A stretch of 64,000 nucleotides of DNA from Patescibacteria group bacterium (GCA_026415975.1 JAOAFZ010000004.1:55757-119756); one strand, 5' to 3'; counted from the stretch's first letter, positions 17,500-25,098 are shown. A program made the numbers and translations. The notes: generated from the sequence alone by a model not told the origin.

Positions 17500-17958
17500 T
17501 TCGTCCTGTAATATATCACACACTTCACCGAAATACAAGTTTATTTTCAGTGCTATGTACTATTAAAAATCAATAATAAAAGTATTATAATAGTCTTTAC
17601 AACTAGTATCTTTTTTGATCCCCCCATTATATCGGATACTTTTTAAGTTCAAAAGTACTGTTTCTTAATAAATACACACACGATATATACACTTATAGTA
17701 TTTCTGCGAAAAACAAAGTAGTTTTTGGTTATGGGATGGTTTTTATAGAATACTACCTCGATACCATGAAAAGATAAAACTGTGTGGAAACCATAGAACA
17801 ATTTCAGCCTAAAACAAAGAAACACTTAAGCCATTAGTCGCGGGAGATACTTATGTGGATTACTACAACAATCCAAGTAAAAAAGTATGCTTGCTTTGTT
17901 GACTCGGAATCATTTCTGCGGTAAAATACGGTTATTATCTATTATCCACTATACCAGT
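17500..17958. other. AT-rich 459-bp non-coding gap with DnaA-box-like sites
   Basis: No gene-like frame is seen between the recombinase-like gene and thioredoxin. The stretch is strongly AT-rich with many short A and T runs. TGTGGATTA (17854-17862) and TTATCCACT (17942-17950) each differ from the DnaA-box consensus by one base. Together with dnaA/dnaN 2-4 kb away it is a secondary origin candidate. Promoters for the flanking genes must also lie here, since thioredoxin lacks a clean 6-8 nt -10 box. Confidence 0.4.
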
Positions 17959-18279
17959 ATGGCGACCATAGTTACCAAGGACTCGTTTCAGGCAGAAGTT
18001 GTCAACAAAAAAGGACTGGTCCTTGTTGACTTTTTTGCCGAGTGGTGTGGTCCGTGCAAAATGGTGGGGCCGATTATTGATGAACTTTCAAAAGAGATGC
18101 CGGATGTAACTTTCGTCAAGGTAAATGTGGATAATGATCCGGAACTTGCTTCCGAGTATAACGTTACTTCAGTTCCGTCTTTTTTTATCTTCAAAGACGG
18201 TAAGGTTATCTCTCAGTTTGTGGGGGCAATGGGAAAAGAGGGTTTCAGAGAAAAACTGAGTCAGGTAAAAGCAATGTAA
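17959..18279 (+). CDS. trxA: Thioredoxin
   Basis: 106 residues, a standard cytoplasmic thioredoxin with the WCGPCKM active site near residue 30 and the cis-Pro in VTSVPSFFIFKDG. It reduces protein disulfides. In this window the obvious client is the class II ribonucleotide reductase, whose C-terminal Cys pair needs external reductant. A longer reading from 17887 adds 24 residues with no family support, so the ATG at 17959 is used. Confidence 0.95.
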   Translation: MATIVTKDSFQAEVVNKKGLVLVDFFAEWCGPCKMVGPIIDELSKEMPDVTFVKVNVDNDPELASEYNVTSVPSFFIFKDGKVISQFVGAMGKEGFREKLSQVKAM

Positions 18280-18290
18280 AAAGGTGCCGC

Positions 18291-18782
18291 CTATTTTTTT
18301 TGCACAATCCGGATTGTTTTCCCCCGAACCTTCTTAATAGAGATATGCGCCTGCCAGAGTAAAAACTTCGCATATTCAGCAAGCCAGCGCATTGAGTCCG
18401 ATATCGGCTGTTTTATACCCTCGAGCACCTGATCATCGGAGATCGGGATCTTCACATTCTGATACGCAGGAAAGTTTGTATGGGTGACCGCTTTGAGTCC
18501 GTGGGAAGCAAGATCGGGTGAAAGTCGGATATTCTCCCTTTTTGACTGTATAAATTGTGCCACTTCGGCATCGTGAATTTCGTGCTCAACTGCTTCCTGC
18601 ATCGGGAGCTCTTCATGCTGGAGTGCATGTTCGCTGGGTGTATGTACCGGTGCCGCTTCCGGTGTTGGAGAAAACGAAGCGGGCGGTCTTATCGAGGTCG
18701 GATTGGCAGTACCGGTCTGAAGCAACGGCACATTCGCTGGTCCATTGCGGAGTCCGGGAAGCGGTGTATGATTGTCAGCCAT
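18291..18782 (-). CDS. Hypothetical protein with Pro-rich N-terminus
   Basis: 163 residues; no family recognised. The first ~80 residues are Pro/Thr/His-rich and probably disordered. Residues ~85-163 are more regular, with Glu/His-rich helices, KIPISDDQVLEGIKQPI, an amphipathic SDSMRWLAEYAKFLLWQAH helix and a very basic tail (KKVRGKTIRIVQKK). No signal peptide. The ATG at 18782 follows TACAAT by 7 nt, so upstream in-frame starts were rejected. It is convergent with thioredoxin (11 nt apart) and lies downstream of the B12-riboswitch gene. Confidence 0.6.
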   Translation of the reverse strand: MADNHTPLPGLRNGPANVPLLQTGTANPTSIRPPASFSPTPEAAPVHTPSEHALQHEELPMQEAVEHEIHDAEVAQFIQSKRENIRLSPDLASHGLKAVTHTNFPAYQNVKIPISDDQVLEGIKQPISDSMRWLAEYAKFLLWQAHISIKKVRGKTIRIVQKK

Positions 18783-18866
18783 AGGATTCATTGTAGCAGT
18801 CCTGCAACCAACAGGGTACAATAGATCGGTGCTCCACCTGTTCCGGCTGGTATTACAGTCTATTGA

Positions 18867-20033
18867 TTAACACCTATATGGAGCGGATGCCTTGCAACGG
18901 GGGCAGGATATAGTGCCATTTTTGATGATCGCCTTCACTTTTATGCGGTGACCTGCTTTCTTGGAACAGAACGGACAACACATTTCCTGACGGCGTTCAC
19001 GGGAGCTCCGATCTGAGAGAGCACGACCGACACTTGAAAACGGCCCAGCGTACCAGCCCGGTAACCCGAAACCACCTCCCAGATTCAGGGAATCATCTAG
19101 AACCAGTCCGTCAAGCTTTTGACGGGTGATCTCTGCACCACCGCAGGAACCAGCAAGAGAGAGCCTTTGCAAGCCATAGCGATCCATGTAGGTGCGCACA
19201 GCCCCCAAATATGCATCACGAATAATATTTTTGTTGATCCTGCCTTCGCGAATGGCACGACGGGTCGATTCATCGAGCTGATACTCGGGACTGCGCGCAC
19301 CGGCGAAGGTCGATTTCAGATCACGCATAACCTGTGCAAGTCGGTGCTCTGTACCGTCTTTGCCAATATATACTGTTTCGTTGCCGTAATCGCGGGAAAG
19401 GAAGTCATCAATCTGCAGTCCGGTGAGTATCGGGTGATTCAGGTATGTAGCGATCCGTTCTCGGATATCCGGAATGGCTTCCACCTGATCCACAAATTCG
19501 GGCGGAAAAAAGTGCCTGATCCCGTTTGCACCCATCACTTTCACAGCTACTGCGTGCGTTTGCGTCCCGTCAAAGTACATGACGTAGAGCTGACCGTCTT
19601 CGTACTGGATATCCCGAAACACATTGTCGGGATTATCATCGAGCGCAGCCGGACCGGGCGGGGAGTACAGAAGAACCACCGTTCCGGGGTTCTCGCGCGC
19701 TATCCTAAGGCTGGTTAGCGTGCTGTAACGCGGCAGGTCCCCCCGTTCGTGAGGGTGGAAGAACGATTCGGTATCGATATCGTACTGCGGTTTGCAGGAA
19801 GGGTGGGTATAGATACGGTTTTCGCAATACCAGTAGCCGTACCGGTTGGAGACTGGTTGATCGGCGACAACTTCTAAGGAGTAAGAGCCGACCTGTTGCT
19901 CCAGCTCGGCAATAGCTTCGTCGGGGCTTAGCGAGCGTAGGCGTTCGCTTTCTTGGATTGAGGATATGCCATAAGCACACAATTCCGCGGCGGTTGTGCG
20001 CGGCGGTGCCGTACACGTTTCGTACGATGCCAT
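18867..20033 (-). CDS. Uncharacterised zinc-ribbon protein controlled by a cobalamin riboswitch
   Basis: 388 residues; no family recognised. It lacks a signal peptide and membrane helices, so it is probably cytoplasmic. Visible parts are an N-terminal region with scattered cysteines, a central region containing LLYSPPGPAALDDNP and AVAVKVMGANGIRHFFPPEF, a Gly-rich LNLGGGFGLPGWYAG segment (~325), and a C-terminal zinc ribbon (CPFC near 353 and CPRC near 380). A canonical cobalamin riboswitch lies 28-200 nt upstream on the same strand with no gene between, so expression should fall when B12 is plentiful. Candidate roles are B12 salvage or handling, or a B12-sparing substitute; neither can be decided from sequence. 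The leader has AGGG 7 nt before the ATG, a possible weak ribosome binding site. Confidence 0.6.
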   Translation of the reverse strand: MASYETCTAPPRTTAAELCAYGISSIQESERLRSLSPDEAIAELEQQVGSYSLEVVADQPVSNRYGYWYCENRIYTHPSCKPQYDIDTESFFHPHERGDLPRYSTLTSLRIARENPGTVVLLYSPPGPAALDDNPDNVFRDIQYEDGQLYVMYFDGTQTHAVAVKVMGANGIRHFFPPEFVDQVEAIPDIRERIATYLNHPILTGLQIDDFLSRDYGNETVYIGKDGTEHRLAQVMRDLKSTFAGARSPEYQLDESTRRAIREGRINKNIIRDAYLGAVRTYMDRYGLQRLSLAGSCGGAEITRQKLDGLVLDDSLNLGGGFGLPGWYAGPFSSVGRALSDRSSRERRQEMCCPFCSKKAGHRIKVKAIIKNGTISCPRCKASAPYRC

Positions 20034-20060
20034 ATATGGTCCCTGCTCGGGGAAAAACGA

Positions 20061-20232
20061 GGTTCGATTGGTATTCGGACTTCCAGCAATCGCCGGTTAC
20101 CGCTGCGGCACAGTCACGGAGTTTCACCGTGTTCCCGAAGTCGGCAGCACGCATAAACCTTGTGGTAAATCACACGAAAAAACGTCCTGCCGCGGTCTTC
20201 CCGCCTGAAAAGGCAGTGACCGGAATCGAACC
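20061..20232 (-). promoter_or_regulatory. Cobalamin (B12) riboswitch
   Basis: Read on the minus strand, the stretch has the conserved core in order: GGGAA, ACGGTGAAACTCCGT, GACTGTGCCGC, AGCGGTAACCGG and GGAAGTCCGAATACC (about 20070-20140 on the plus strand). The element is closed by a perfect 9-bp P1 helix (GGTTCGATT from 20224-20232 with AATCGAACC from 20061-20069). This is the adenosylcobalamin/cobalamin riboswitch fold. The platform is only ~27 nt with no T run, which suggests control of translation initiation of the gene starting at 20033. Confidence 0.92.
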
Positions 20233-20289
20233 GAAATAACAATAGGGTTATGGCCATTATACACCTGAATTGAGCGTATGTGGTATGGT

Positions 20290-20751
20290 TTAAAATCTTT
20301 TTATCTCCCAGACAATTCGGTCGTTGGGTTTTACGTACACCTCTTCCGGATTCCGGTCTGCGGGAGTGCCATTCACGGAAAACGACCAGTATTCGTTACG
20401 GGCAGGGTTTGCTGAGGTGCCATTTATCGAGTAAACATACATCCGGCCGGCCTCACCACTGGCTATGATGGTATGGGTGGCATCGAGAAGATCCAGCACA
20501 GAGCTTTGAGGCTGTAACTTCGCCTCTATGGTTGCAGGAGGGGTTCCGGGAATCAGGAGCGTTATCTGTGCGCTCCCGGCTTGTGCATGAGGAGACGGAG
20601 AAGCTGGCGGGTTTTCTGAACTGAAATTTTCGGCATAATACCATTTATTCAGGTAATAGAGTCCGATATTTCCAGCAACACTGATTATCAGCAAAATAAC
20701 CAGGAGTTCAATCCGATAGCGGGTTGGCTTGTCGAGGAGAGGTTTTTTCAT
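20290..20751 (-). CDS. Membrane-anchored DUF4430 (transcobalamin-like) protein
   Basis: 153 residues. An N-terminal membrane anchor (residues ~13-35) is followed by a Pro/Ser-rich linker (~42-58) and a DUF4430 domain (~60-153) with SVLDLLDA, a central YVYSINGT strand, NEYWSFSVNGTPA and the closing VKPNDRIVWEIK. The same domain forms the C-terminal half of animal transcobalamin/intrinsic factor and appears in bacterial surface proteins involved in cobamide capture (family knowledge). The location between a B12 riboswitch and a cobalamin adenosyltransferase strengthens a role in binding corrinoid outside the membrane. TATAAT ends 9 nt before the ATG. Confidence 0.8.
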   Translation of the reverse strand: MKKPLLDKPTRYRIELLVILLIISVAGNIGLYYLNKWYYAENFSSENPPASPSPHAQAGSAQITLLIPGTPPATIEAKLQPQSSVLDLLDATHTIIASGEAGRMYVYSINGTSANPARNEYWSFSVNGTPADRNPEEVYVKPNDRIVWEIKRF

Positions 20752-20829
20752 TCCAGATCCATTATACTGGAACTATCCTATACTTCGTTGTGCCATATTG
20801 CTCTCTGTGGTGATAGGGGAAGTGGCTGA

Positions 20830-21363
20830 TCAGGTAACTGCCTCATTGCCGCCGCTGTGTTTGCGGGCCATCATAAAAAACAGATCAGAGAGCCGGTTCA
20901 GGTACTTCATCATAATCCGCTGTGAGTCGTCGTTTATTGTGTGTGGGATGTCGCTGGTAAAGAATGCAACTACTTCCCGTTCGGCGCGGCGGCAGGTGGC
21001 ACGGAGCACGTGAAACCAACCCGCCAGCACCGAGCCTCCGGGCAGGATGAAGCGGGTTAGTTTGGGAAGCGTGCGGTCTAGTGCGTCGATCCGGCGTTCA
21101 AACTCGTCGATTTGCCTATCTAACGCGGTTATCGGAGTGTTTGCGCCCGCCATAATGCCCATCATTTTGTATAGATCACCCTGCACAGTAGTCAGAAACT
21201 CACGCTCCTCCACTTCTTCCACCAGGGCAGCAACCAGTCCGATAAAGCTGGTGAGTTCGTCTATGGTGCCGTAGGAGTTTACTTGCGGATGCGCTTTGGA
21301 AACCCGCCCGCCGCCGAAAATTGCTGTAGTTCCTTTATCGCCGGTTTTAGTGTAAATTGGCAT
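20830..21363 (-). CDS. Cob(I)alamin adenosyltransferase, PduO type
   Basis: 177 residues. It matches the PduO/CobO2 (MMAB-like) trimeric adenosyltransferases that attach the adenosyl group of ATP to cob(I)alamin. It starts MPIYTKTGDKGTTAIFGG (ATP loop), and also has SYGTIDELTSFIG, FILPGGS and a late RATCRRAERE helix and YLNRLSDLFFMMAR, all family landmarks. Its product, adenosylcobalamin, is the cofactor of the class II ribonucleotide reductase encoded 1.1 kb away and the likely riboswitch ligand. Start: TATACT ends 7 nt before the ATG at 21363; the longer frame upstream is rejected. Confidence 0.95.
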   Translation of the reverse strand: MPIYTKTGDKGTTAIFGGGRVSKAHPQVNSYGTIDELTSFIGLVAALVEEVEEREFLTTVQGDLYKMMGIMAGANTPITALDRQIDEFERRIDALDRTLPKLTRFILPGGSVLAGWFHVLRATCRRAEREVVAFFTSDIPHTINDDSQRIMMKYLNRLSDLFFMMARKHSGGNEAVT

Positions 21364-21431
21364 AAGAGGGAGTATAGCAGACTGTTCATTAGGATACACT
21401 GTTTTCGATAAATCCGCCAAGAAAAATGTCC

Positions 21432-21447
21432 TATAATTTGATATAAT
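21432..21447 (+). promoter_or_regulatory. Tandem TATAAT -10 boxes in front of the large structured RNA
   Basis: Two perfect TATAAT hexamers lie at 21432-21437 and 21442-21447 on the plus strand. The second predicts a transcript start near 21454, just ahead of the first hairpin module. No consensus -35 is evident. The pduO promoter lies ~60 bp away on the other strand. Confidence 0.6.
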
Positions 21448-21819
21448 TGTCAATTAGATTCCGGTACTAAAATTATCGAAAGCGCACTTTGAGTGCGCAT
21501 GTTTCCCGCAGGTGCGGGAAAGTACCGGAAAAAAAATTAAAAATGCACTGCAGTTCCTTCCCAGGACATTCTGCAGTGCGGCTATCGACAGGGCGGGTAA
21601 CCGTAAAAGCTGTCGAGGGATACCATCGGATCCCGGAAGCCGATGGAGTGCAAATTCCGGTACGGTTGGGGAAAAAGCTTCCCCATACCAGTGCCCGTTG
21701 GAGGCGGGCTGGTACCGGAGCATTAGCCGCGAAGTGGATCCATCACGCCGGATGGAACCACTTTGGATGGGGTGGAACAAACCGCCCCCGGCGGGAAAGG
21801 CGCTCCGAAAGGAGGGGTT

Positions 21820-22278
21820 GTGACCCGGAGGATGGTCCCCCCCCTGCTGCTAGCCCTCGCAGGGCTAGTGGCGGTGGTGGTATCCCCACCTGCGTACGCG
21901 CAGGTGGGGATATATACCACCCGGATCGACCCGGGGGTAGTGTACATCATCGCGCGTGGACTGGACCACGCGCGGATAGAGTACCACCCCCCGGTCAGTC
22001 CGGACTGGGGCATCCATGTTGGGTCCGATCGGCCGGAGGTGCTTGTAAATTGCACCCACCGGCCGATTTGGATCCAATCGGGCCTATTCACCCGGGAAGT
22101 CCGGTTAAACATTGACGGTGGCCCGAGAGGGCCTACCGCATGGATAACCGGGCAGAAGCAGGGTGAGTTCAATCTCCACCTAATTGACTTTGGGGTCGGC
22201 CCAGCCGACCCAAGGCAATGGGTGGTGATTCACCCTGTGCCCGGGGCGACAGGCCCCCCCCAAACCTGCTTCCCATGA
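21820..22278 (+). CDS. Possible small secreted protein embedded in the structured RNA (uncertain)
   Basis: A GTG at 21820 preceded by AAGGAGG (4 nt between GGAGG and GTG) opens a 152-residue frame. The start VTRRMVPPLLLALAGLVAVV followed by SPPAYAQ looks like a signal peptide with a signal-peptidase site. The mature part (~125 residues) is Pro/Gly-rich with beta-like stretches and no recognised domain, and it ends at 22278 inside a hairpin. For: the ribosome binding site plus export signal. Against: nearly every base also lies in a perfect stem, long frames are open in other frames and on the other strand here, and the organism rarely uses such sites. It may be a structured mRNA, a dual-function RNA, or chance. 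Confidence 0.3.
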   Translation: MTRRMVPPLLLALAGLVAVVVSPPAYAQVGIYTTRIDPGVVYIIARGLDHARIEYHPPVSPDWGIHVGSDRPEVLVNCTHRPIWIQSGLFTREVRLNIDGGPRGPTAWITGQKQGEFNLHLIDFGVGPADPRQWVVIHPVPGATGPPQTCFP

Positions 22279-22296
22279 GGTAAGCAGGTAAGGGGT

Positions 22297-22364
22297 GCGG
22301 ACGGAACCTGCAAAACGGTCATGGTTGGCGACCATGGCGCGTTGCGGGTTCCGTCCGCTTTTTT
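22297..22364 (+). terminator. Intrinsic terminator of the large structured RNA
   Basis: A 12-bp stem (GCGGACGGAACC at 22297-22308 with GGTTCCGTCCGC at 22347-22358) carries an inner hairpin (CATGGT/ACCATG) and is followed directly by six T. It ends the plus-strand transcript. Confidence 0.85.
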
Positions 22365-22392
22365 CCTAACTACTCGTGCTGTATACGACAAA

Positions 22393-22431
22393 GCCCCCCG
22401 TAACTACTCTTTGCGGAGTCGATCAGGGGGC
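22393..22431 (-). terminator. Possible terminator downstream of nrdJ
   Basis: On the minus strand GCCCCC and GGGGGC pair around a ~26-nt loop, followed by only three T. It is weak as a rho-independent terminator but correctly placed 60 bp after the nrdJ stop. Confidence 0.4.
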
Positions 22432-22490
22432 CCTGCCGATTGGCATTCCTCACTTATAACAAGTAAGGATCGTTATTGGTTTGTGTACGG

Positions 22491-24935
22491 TCAGCAGGCT
22501 GAATAGCCGCACCCGTAGCATTTCTTACACCCTTCCTCGTGTGCTAGAAGGGCCTGTCCGCAGTCCGGACAGATGTCGAACACTGCTTTACTGGTAACTT
22601 CTTTTTTTGCTACCACTTCCTGCATCAGCACGGGCTGTACCGTCTCTGAGGTGAGCACAGGTTGACCTGCCGAAGCAAGTGCCGCTGCCGGAGTATCGTC
22701 GGTCAGTGCCGCACCGTTGGCCGGTGTCGCTGTGGCTTCGGCTGCGTGCAGCTTCTTCTCCTCTTCCTGCTTCTTGAAGTGCATCGAAAGCACCTTCGCG
22801 ATCGCATCTGGGAGGCTCTTGACGCGATCCTTGCCGAACCCGAGCGCGTTGCCGCCTCCAATTCCCTGGAGGTCGTCGATGATCTTCTTGACACGCTCTG
22901 TGGGCGGGAGTGATGAATTTACCCGCAGGAACAGCGAGATCACGCGGCCTAGCCCTTCGGCCATGGCGTAAACGTCGGTCCCGGCTTTGCCGAGGTTGAT
23001 GAAGACCTCGATTGGCTCACCTTCCTCGTTCGAGTTAATTGTGATGTACGCGGTGCCGACCGGCGTGTGCATACGGTAGGTAGCACCATGCACCACCATC
23101 GGTCGAGGCACGACCACCGGTTGCGGTTTGGCCTCAACAGGCTTCTCCTCTTTTTTCGGCTCTTCCTTGCGGGAAAGTACTCCCATACGGGAGCCGTCAC
23201 GCATATAGGCAATACCTTTAAGGCCGTTGTCGTACGCCAGCGTGTACAGGCGTTTTACATCTTCCACGGTATGGGTACTCGGAGCGTTTACGGTCTTGGA
23301 GATCGAGGCGTCGACATATTTCTGGATGGTCGCCTGGATCATGACGTGATCCTCCGGTGACAGGTCGTTTGCCGAGCAGAAGAATTCCGGGCGCTTGATC
23401 CTGCCGGCATCGTAGGCCTCTTTGTTGGCCTGGTACCATTCTTCCCAGAGATGGTGACGGATTACATGCTCGCCCAGGCGGTCTCTTCGGATGAACTCGA
23501 ACTCATATACCGGCTCGATGCCTGAGGTGGTGTTGGCCATGAGCGAGGTTGATCCGGTTGGTGCCTGCATCAGGATTACCGAGTTGCGGATACCGTTCTT
23601 CTTAATCTGCTCGCGGATCTCCTTAGGGAAGGTCTTCATGAATCCCGACTTGGTGAATTTGTCGCCGTCGAACATGCCGAAGGAGCCTTTTTCCATGGCA
23701 ATTTTCATGGAGGCGAGGTACGCTTCGTGAGCGATCGTCTTGTAGACTTTTTCCACGAACTCCATCGCTTCCGGCGAACCATAGCGTAGGTGAAGCTTGA
23801 TGAGCGTGTCGCCGAGACCCATGGTGCCGAGACCGATGCGGCGCTCGCCCTCAAGCTGCGTCTTGCGGATGCCCGGGAAGATGTACGGATCCATGTCGAT
23901 AACATTATCCTGGAACCGGACCGCTATCGGCACGAGCTTCCGGAGGGCCTCGAAATCGAACTCGGCGGGTTTGGTGATGTCGTTGCCCTTGACCAGCGCG
24001 CTCAGGTTGATCGAGCCCAGGTTGCAGACGCCCCAGGGCGGCAGGCCTTCCTCGCCGCACGGATTGACGCAGTTGATACGGTTCCAGTAGTAGTTATTGT
24101 GCATCTTGTTGTAGCGCTCCATGAAGACAAGTCCCGGTTCGGCTGAGCGCCAGGCTGCTTTGGCAATAAGATCCCAGATCTCGGCTGCCTTCACGACCTT
24201 GTGAACAATGACTTTCTTACCTTTCTGCTTCCAGACATCAATATCACCGTCCCAGAATTCGTCATAGTCTGGATCTTCGATGTCGGGAAAGACCAGGGGC
24301 CAGTCTGCGTTTGCCTTGACTGCCTCCATGAACTTATCTGAGACGCACACGGAGAGATTGGCACCGTTAATGCGAGAAAGATCCTCTTTTACGGTAATAA
24401 ATTCCTCAACGTCCGGATGCCAGTCCCAGAGCATGAGCATGAGAGCGCCGCGGCGGGTTCCCCCCTGCTGGATAATATCTTTCGTTGCCAGCGAGAACAT
24501 CTCGGCCCAGTTACACGGACCCGACGAGAAGCCGTTTACTTTGCGGACTCGGGCACCGCGCGGCCGCAACGAGGATAGGTTGATTCCTACTCCGCCGCCG
24601 CGCGCCATAATCTCGATCATGTTGCGCAGGGAATCCAGGATGCCGCCGCGCGAATCCTTGGGCGAAGGGATGACGAAACAGTTGTAGTACGTGACATTGA
24701 ACCCCGTCCCGGCTCCGGCGAGGATACGGCCCCCCGGAATATACTTGAAGTCTTCCATTATCTCATAGAAGGCGCGCTCCCATTTTTTGCGGGAGGTCTT
24801 TTTTTCCTGTCCAGCAACTGCTTTTGCAACACGGGCCCACATTTCCTCGGGGCTCTTTTCGATAGCTTTGCCTTCTTTGTTCTTTAATGCGTACCGATCC
24901 AGGAAGACCTTCTGGGAGACGCCAGAGAGTTTCAT
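22491..24935 (-). CDS. nrdJ: Vitamin B12-dependent (class II) ribonucleotide reductase
   Basis: 814 residues. It reduces ribonucleotides to deoxyribonucleotides using a thiyl radical made from adenosylcobalamin. Landmarks: the substrate/Cys region YYNCFVIPSP, GGGVGINLSSLR, GGTRRGALM, the catalytic loop NPCGEEGLPPWGVCNLGSIN (radical Cys and partners), QAPTGSTSLMANTTSGIEP, a C-terminal TSCPD domain (~640-730) and a zinc/redox tail with CPDC, CKKC and the final GCGYSAC. The tail cysteines shuttle electrons from thioredoxin. No class I or III enzyme is seen here. It lies in the B12 region with pduO and is followed upstream by nrdR on the same strand; its ~255-nt leader is structured. Confidence 0.95.
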   Translation of the reverse strand: MKLSGVSQKVFLDRYALKNKEGKAIEKSPEEMWARVAKAVAGQEKKTSRKKWERAFYEIMEDFKYIPGGRILAGAGTGFNVTYYNCFVIPSPKDSRGGILDSLRNMIEIMARGGGVGINLSSLRPRGARVRKVNGFSSGPCNWAEMFSLATKDIIQQGGTRRGALMLMLWDWHPDVEEFITVKEDLSRINGANLSVCVSDKFMEAVKANADWPLVFPDIEDPDYDEFWDGDIDVWKQKGKKVIVHKVVKAAEIWDLIAKAAWRSAEPGLVFMERYNKMHNNYYWNRINCVNPCGEEGLPPWGVCNLGSINLSALVKGNDITKPAEFDFEALRKLVPIAVRFQDNVIDMDPYIFPGIRKTQLEGERRIGLGTMGLGDTLIKLHLRYGSPEAMEFVEKVYKTIAHEAYLASMKIAMEKGSFGMFDGDKFTKSGFMKTFPKEIREQIKKNGIRNSVILMQAPTGSTSLMANTTSGIEPVYEFEFIRRDRLGEHVIRHHLWEEWYQANKEAYDAGRIKRPEFFCSANDLSPEDHVMIQATIQKYVDASISKTVNAPSTHTVEDVKRLYTLAYDNGLKGIAYMRDGSRMGVLSRKEEPKKEEKPVEAKPQPVVVPRPMVVHGATYRMHTPVGTAYITINSNEEGEPIEVFINLGKAGTDVYAMAEGLGRVISLFLRVNSSLPPTERVKKIIDDLQGIGGGNALGFGKDRVKSLPDAIAKVLSMHFKKQEEEKKLHAAEATATPANGAALTDDTPAAALASAGQPVLTSETVQPVLMQEVVAKKEVTSKAVFDICPDCGQALLAHEEGCKKCYGCGYSAC

Positions 24936-24979
24936 AAGTTCTATTCTGAAATGAATAATTGATATGGTGGCGATTCTGA

Positions 24980-25098
24980 GATAGGCAGGTGCTTTCGTCC
25001 CCTATCCGGCAGAACCTGTGTAAATCTCACCTCGCCAACTGTCAGTCGCGATGGCGGCTGCATACACACGCGCAAGGCGGGCATCCTTGCGTGCGCGC
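24980..25098 (-). promoter_or_regulatory. Structured leader in front of nrdJ
   Basis: Three hairpins lie in the nrdR-nrdJ gap: GATAGG/CCTATC at 24980-25006, CGCCA/TGGCG at 25033-25056, and a long stem at 25064-25098 (CGCAAGG/CCTTGCG, extended by G-U pairs, 7-nt loop). Conserved cobalamin-riboswitch core sequences are absent. The leader could be a different regulatory RNA for nrdJ, or part of the nrdR terminator region. I see no NrdR-box pair. Confidence 0.45.

Larger units (their letters stand above)
21454..22364 (+). ncRNA. Large (about 0.91 kb) highly structured RNA of unknown class
   Basis: Visibly G/C-rich against its surroundings and composed almost entirely of hairpins. Two three-way-junction modules (21459-21530 and 21656-21719) are each closed by the same TTCCGGTAC/GTACCGGA helix with two hairpins inside. 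Others include 21545-21579 (9 bp), 21585-21616 with a GTAA loop, 21623-21646 (7 bp), 21732-21763, 21803-21814 (GAAA loop), 21850-21868 (8 bp, 3-nt loop), 21882-21911 (13 bp), 21933-21991 (nested), 22019-22077 (8+9+5 bp with G-U pairs), 22116-22138 (GAGA loop), 22195-22209, 22214-22241, 22243-22257 and 22265-22288. GNRA loops and the terminator orient it on the plus strand. It does not show the domain V of group II introns, the RNase P core or tmRNA features. An embedded reading frame is listed separately. Confidence 0.75.

Noticed and set aside
20210..20236. tRNA-like TPsiC arm (GGTTCGATTCC) on the minus strand
   Set aside because: It is the 5' arm of the cobalamin riboswitch P1 helix; no acceptor stem or anticodon arm is present.
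21951..21974. Hairpin with hexaloop ACTGGA (A1, G4) in the large RNA, as a possible second ANTAR target
   Set aside because: It stands alone, without the required partner hexaloop hairpin or adjacent terminator; one A1/G4 match is expected by chance among many hairpins.
21723..22172. 149-residue minus-strand frame and 208-residue plus-strand frame over the structured RNA
   Set aside because: Both arise from a G/C-rich stretch poor in stop codons; their translations have no protein-like order, export signal or ribosome binding site.
21454..22364. Group II or group I intron, RNase P RNA or tmRNA
   Set aside because: No domain V hairpin, 5' GUGYG, P7 core, RNase P consensus or tag-peptide region could be found.
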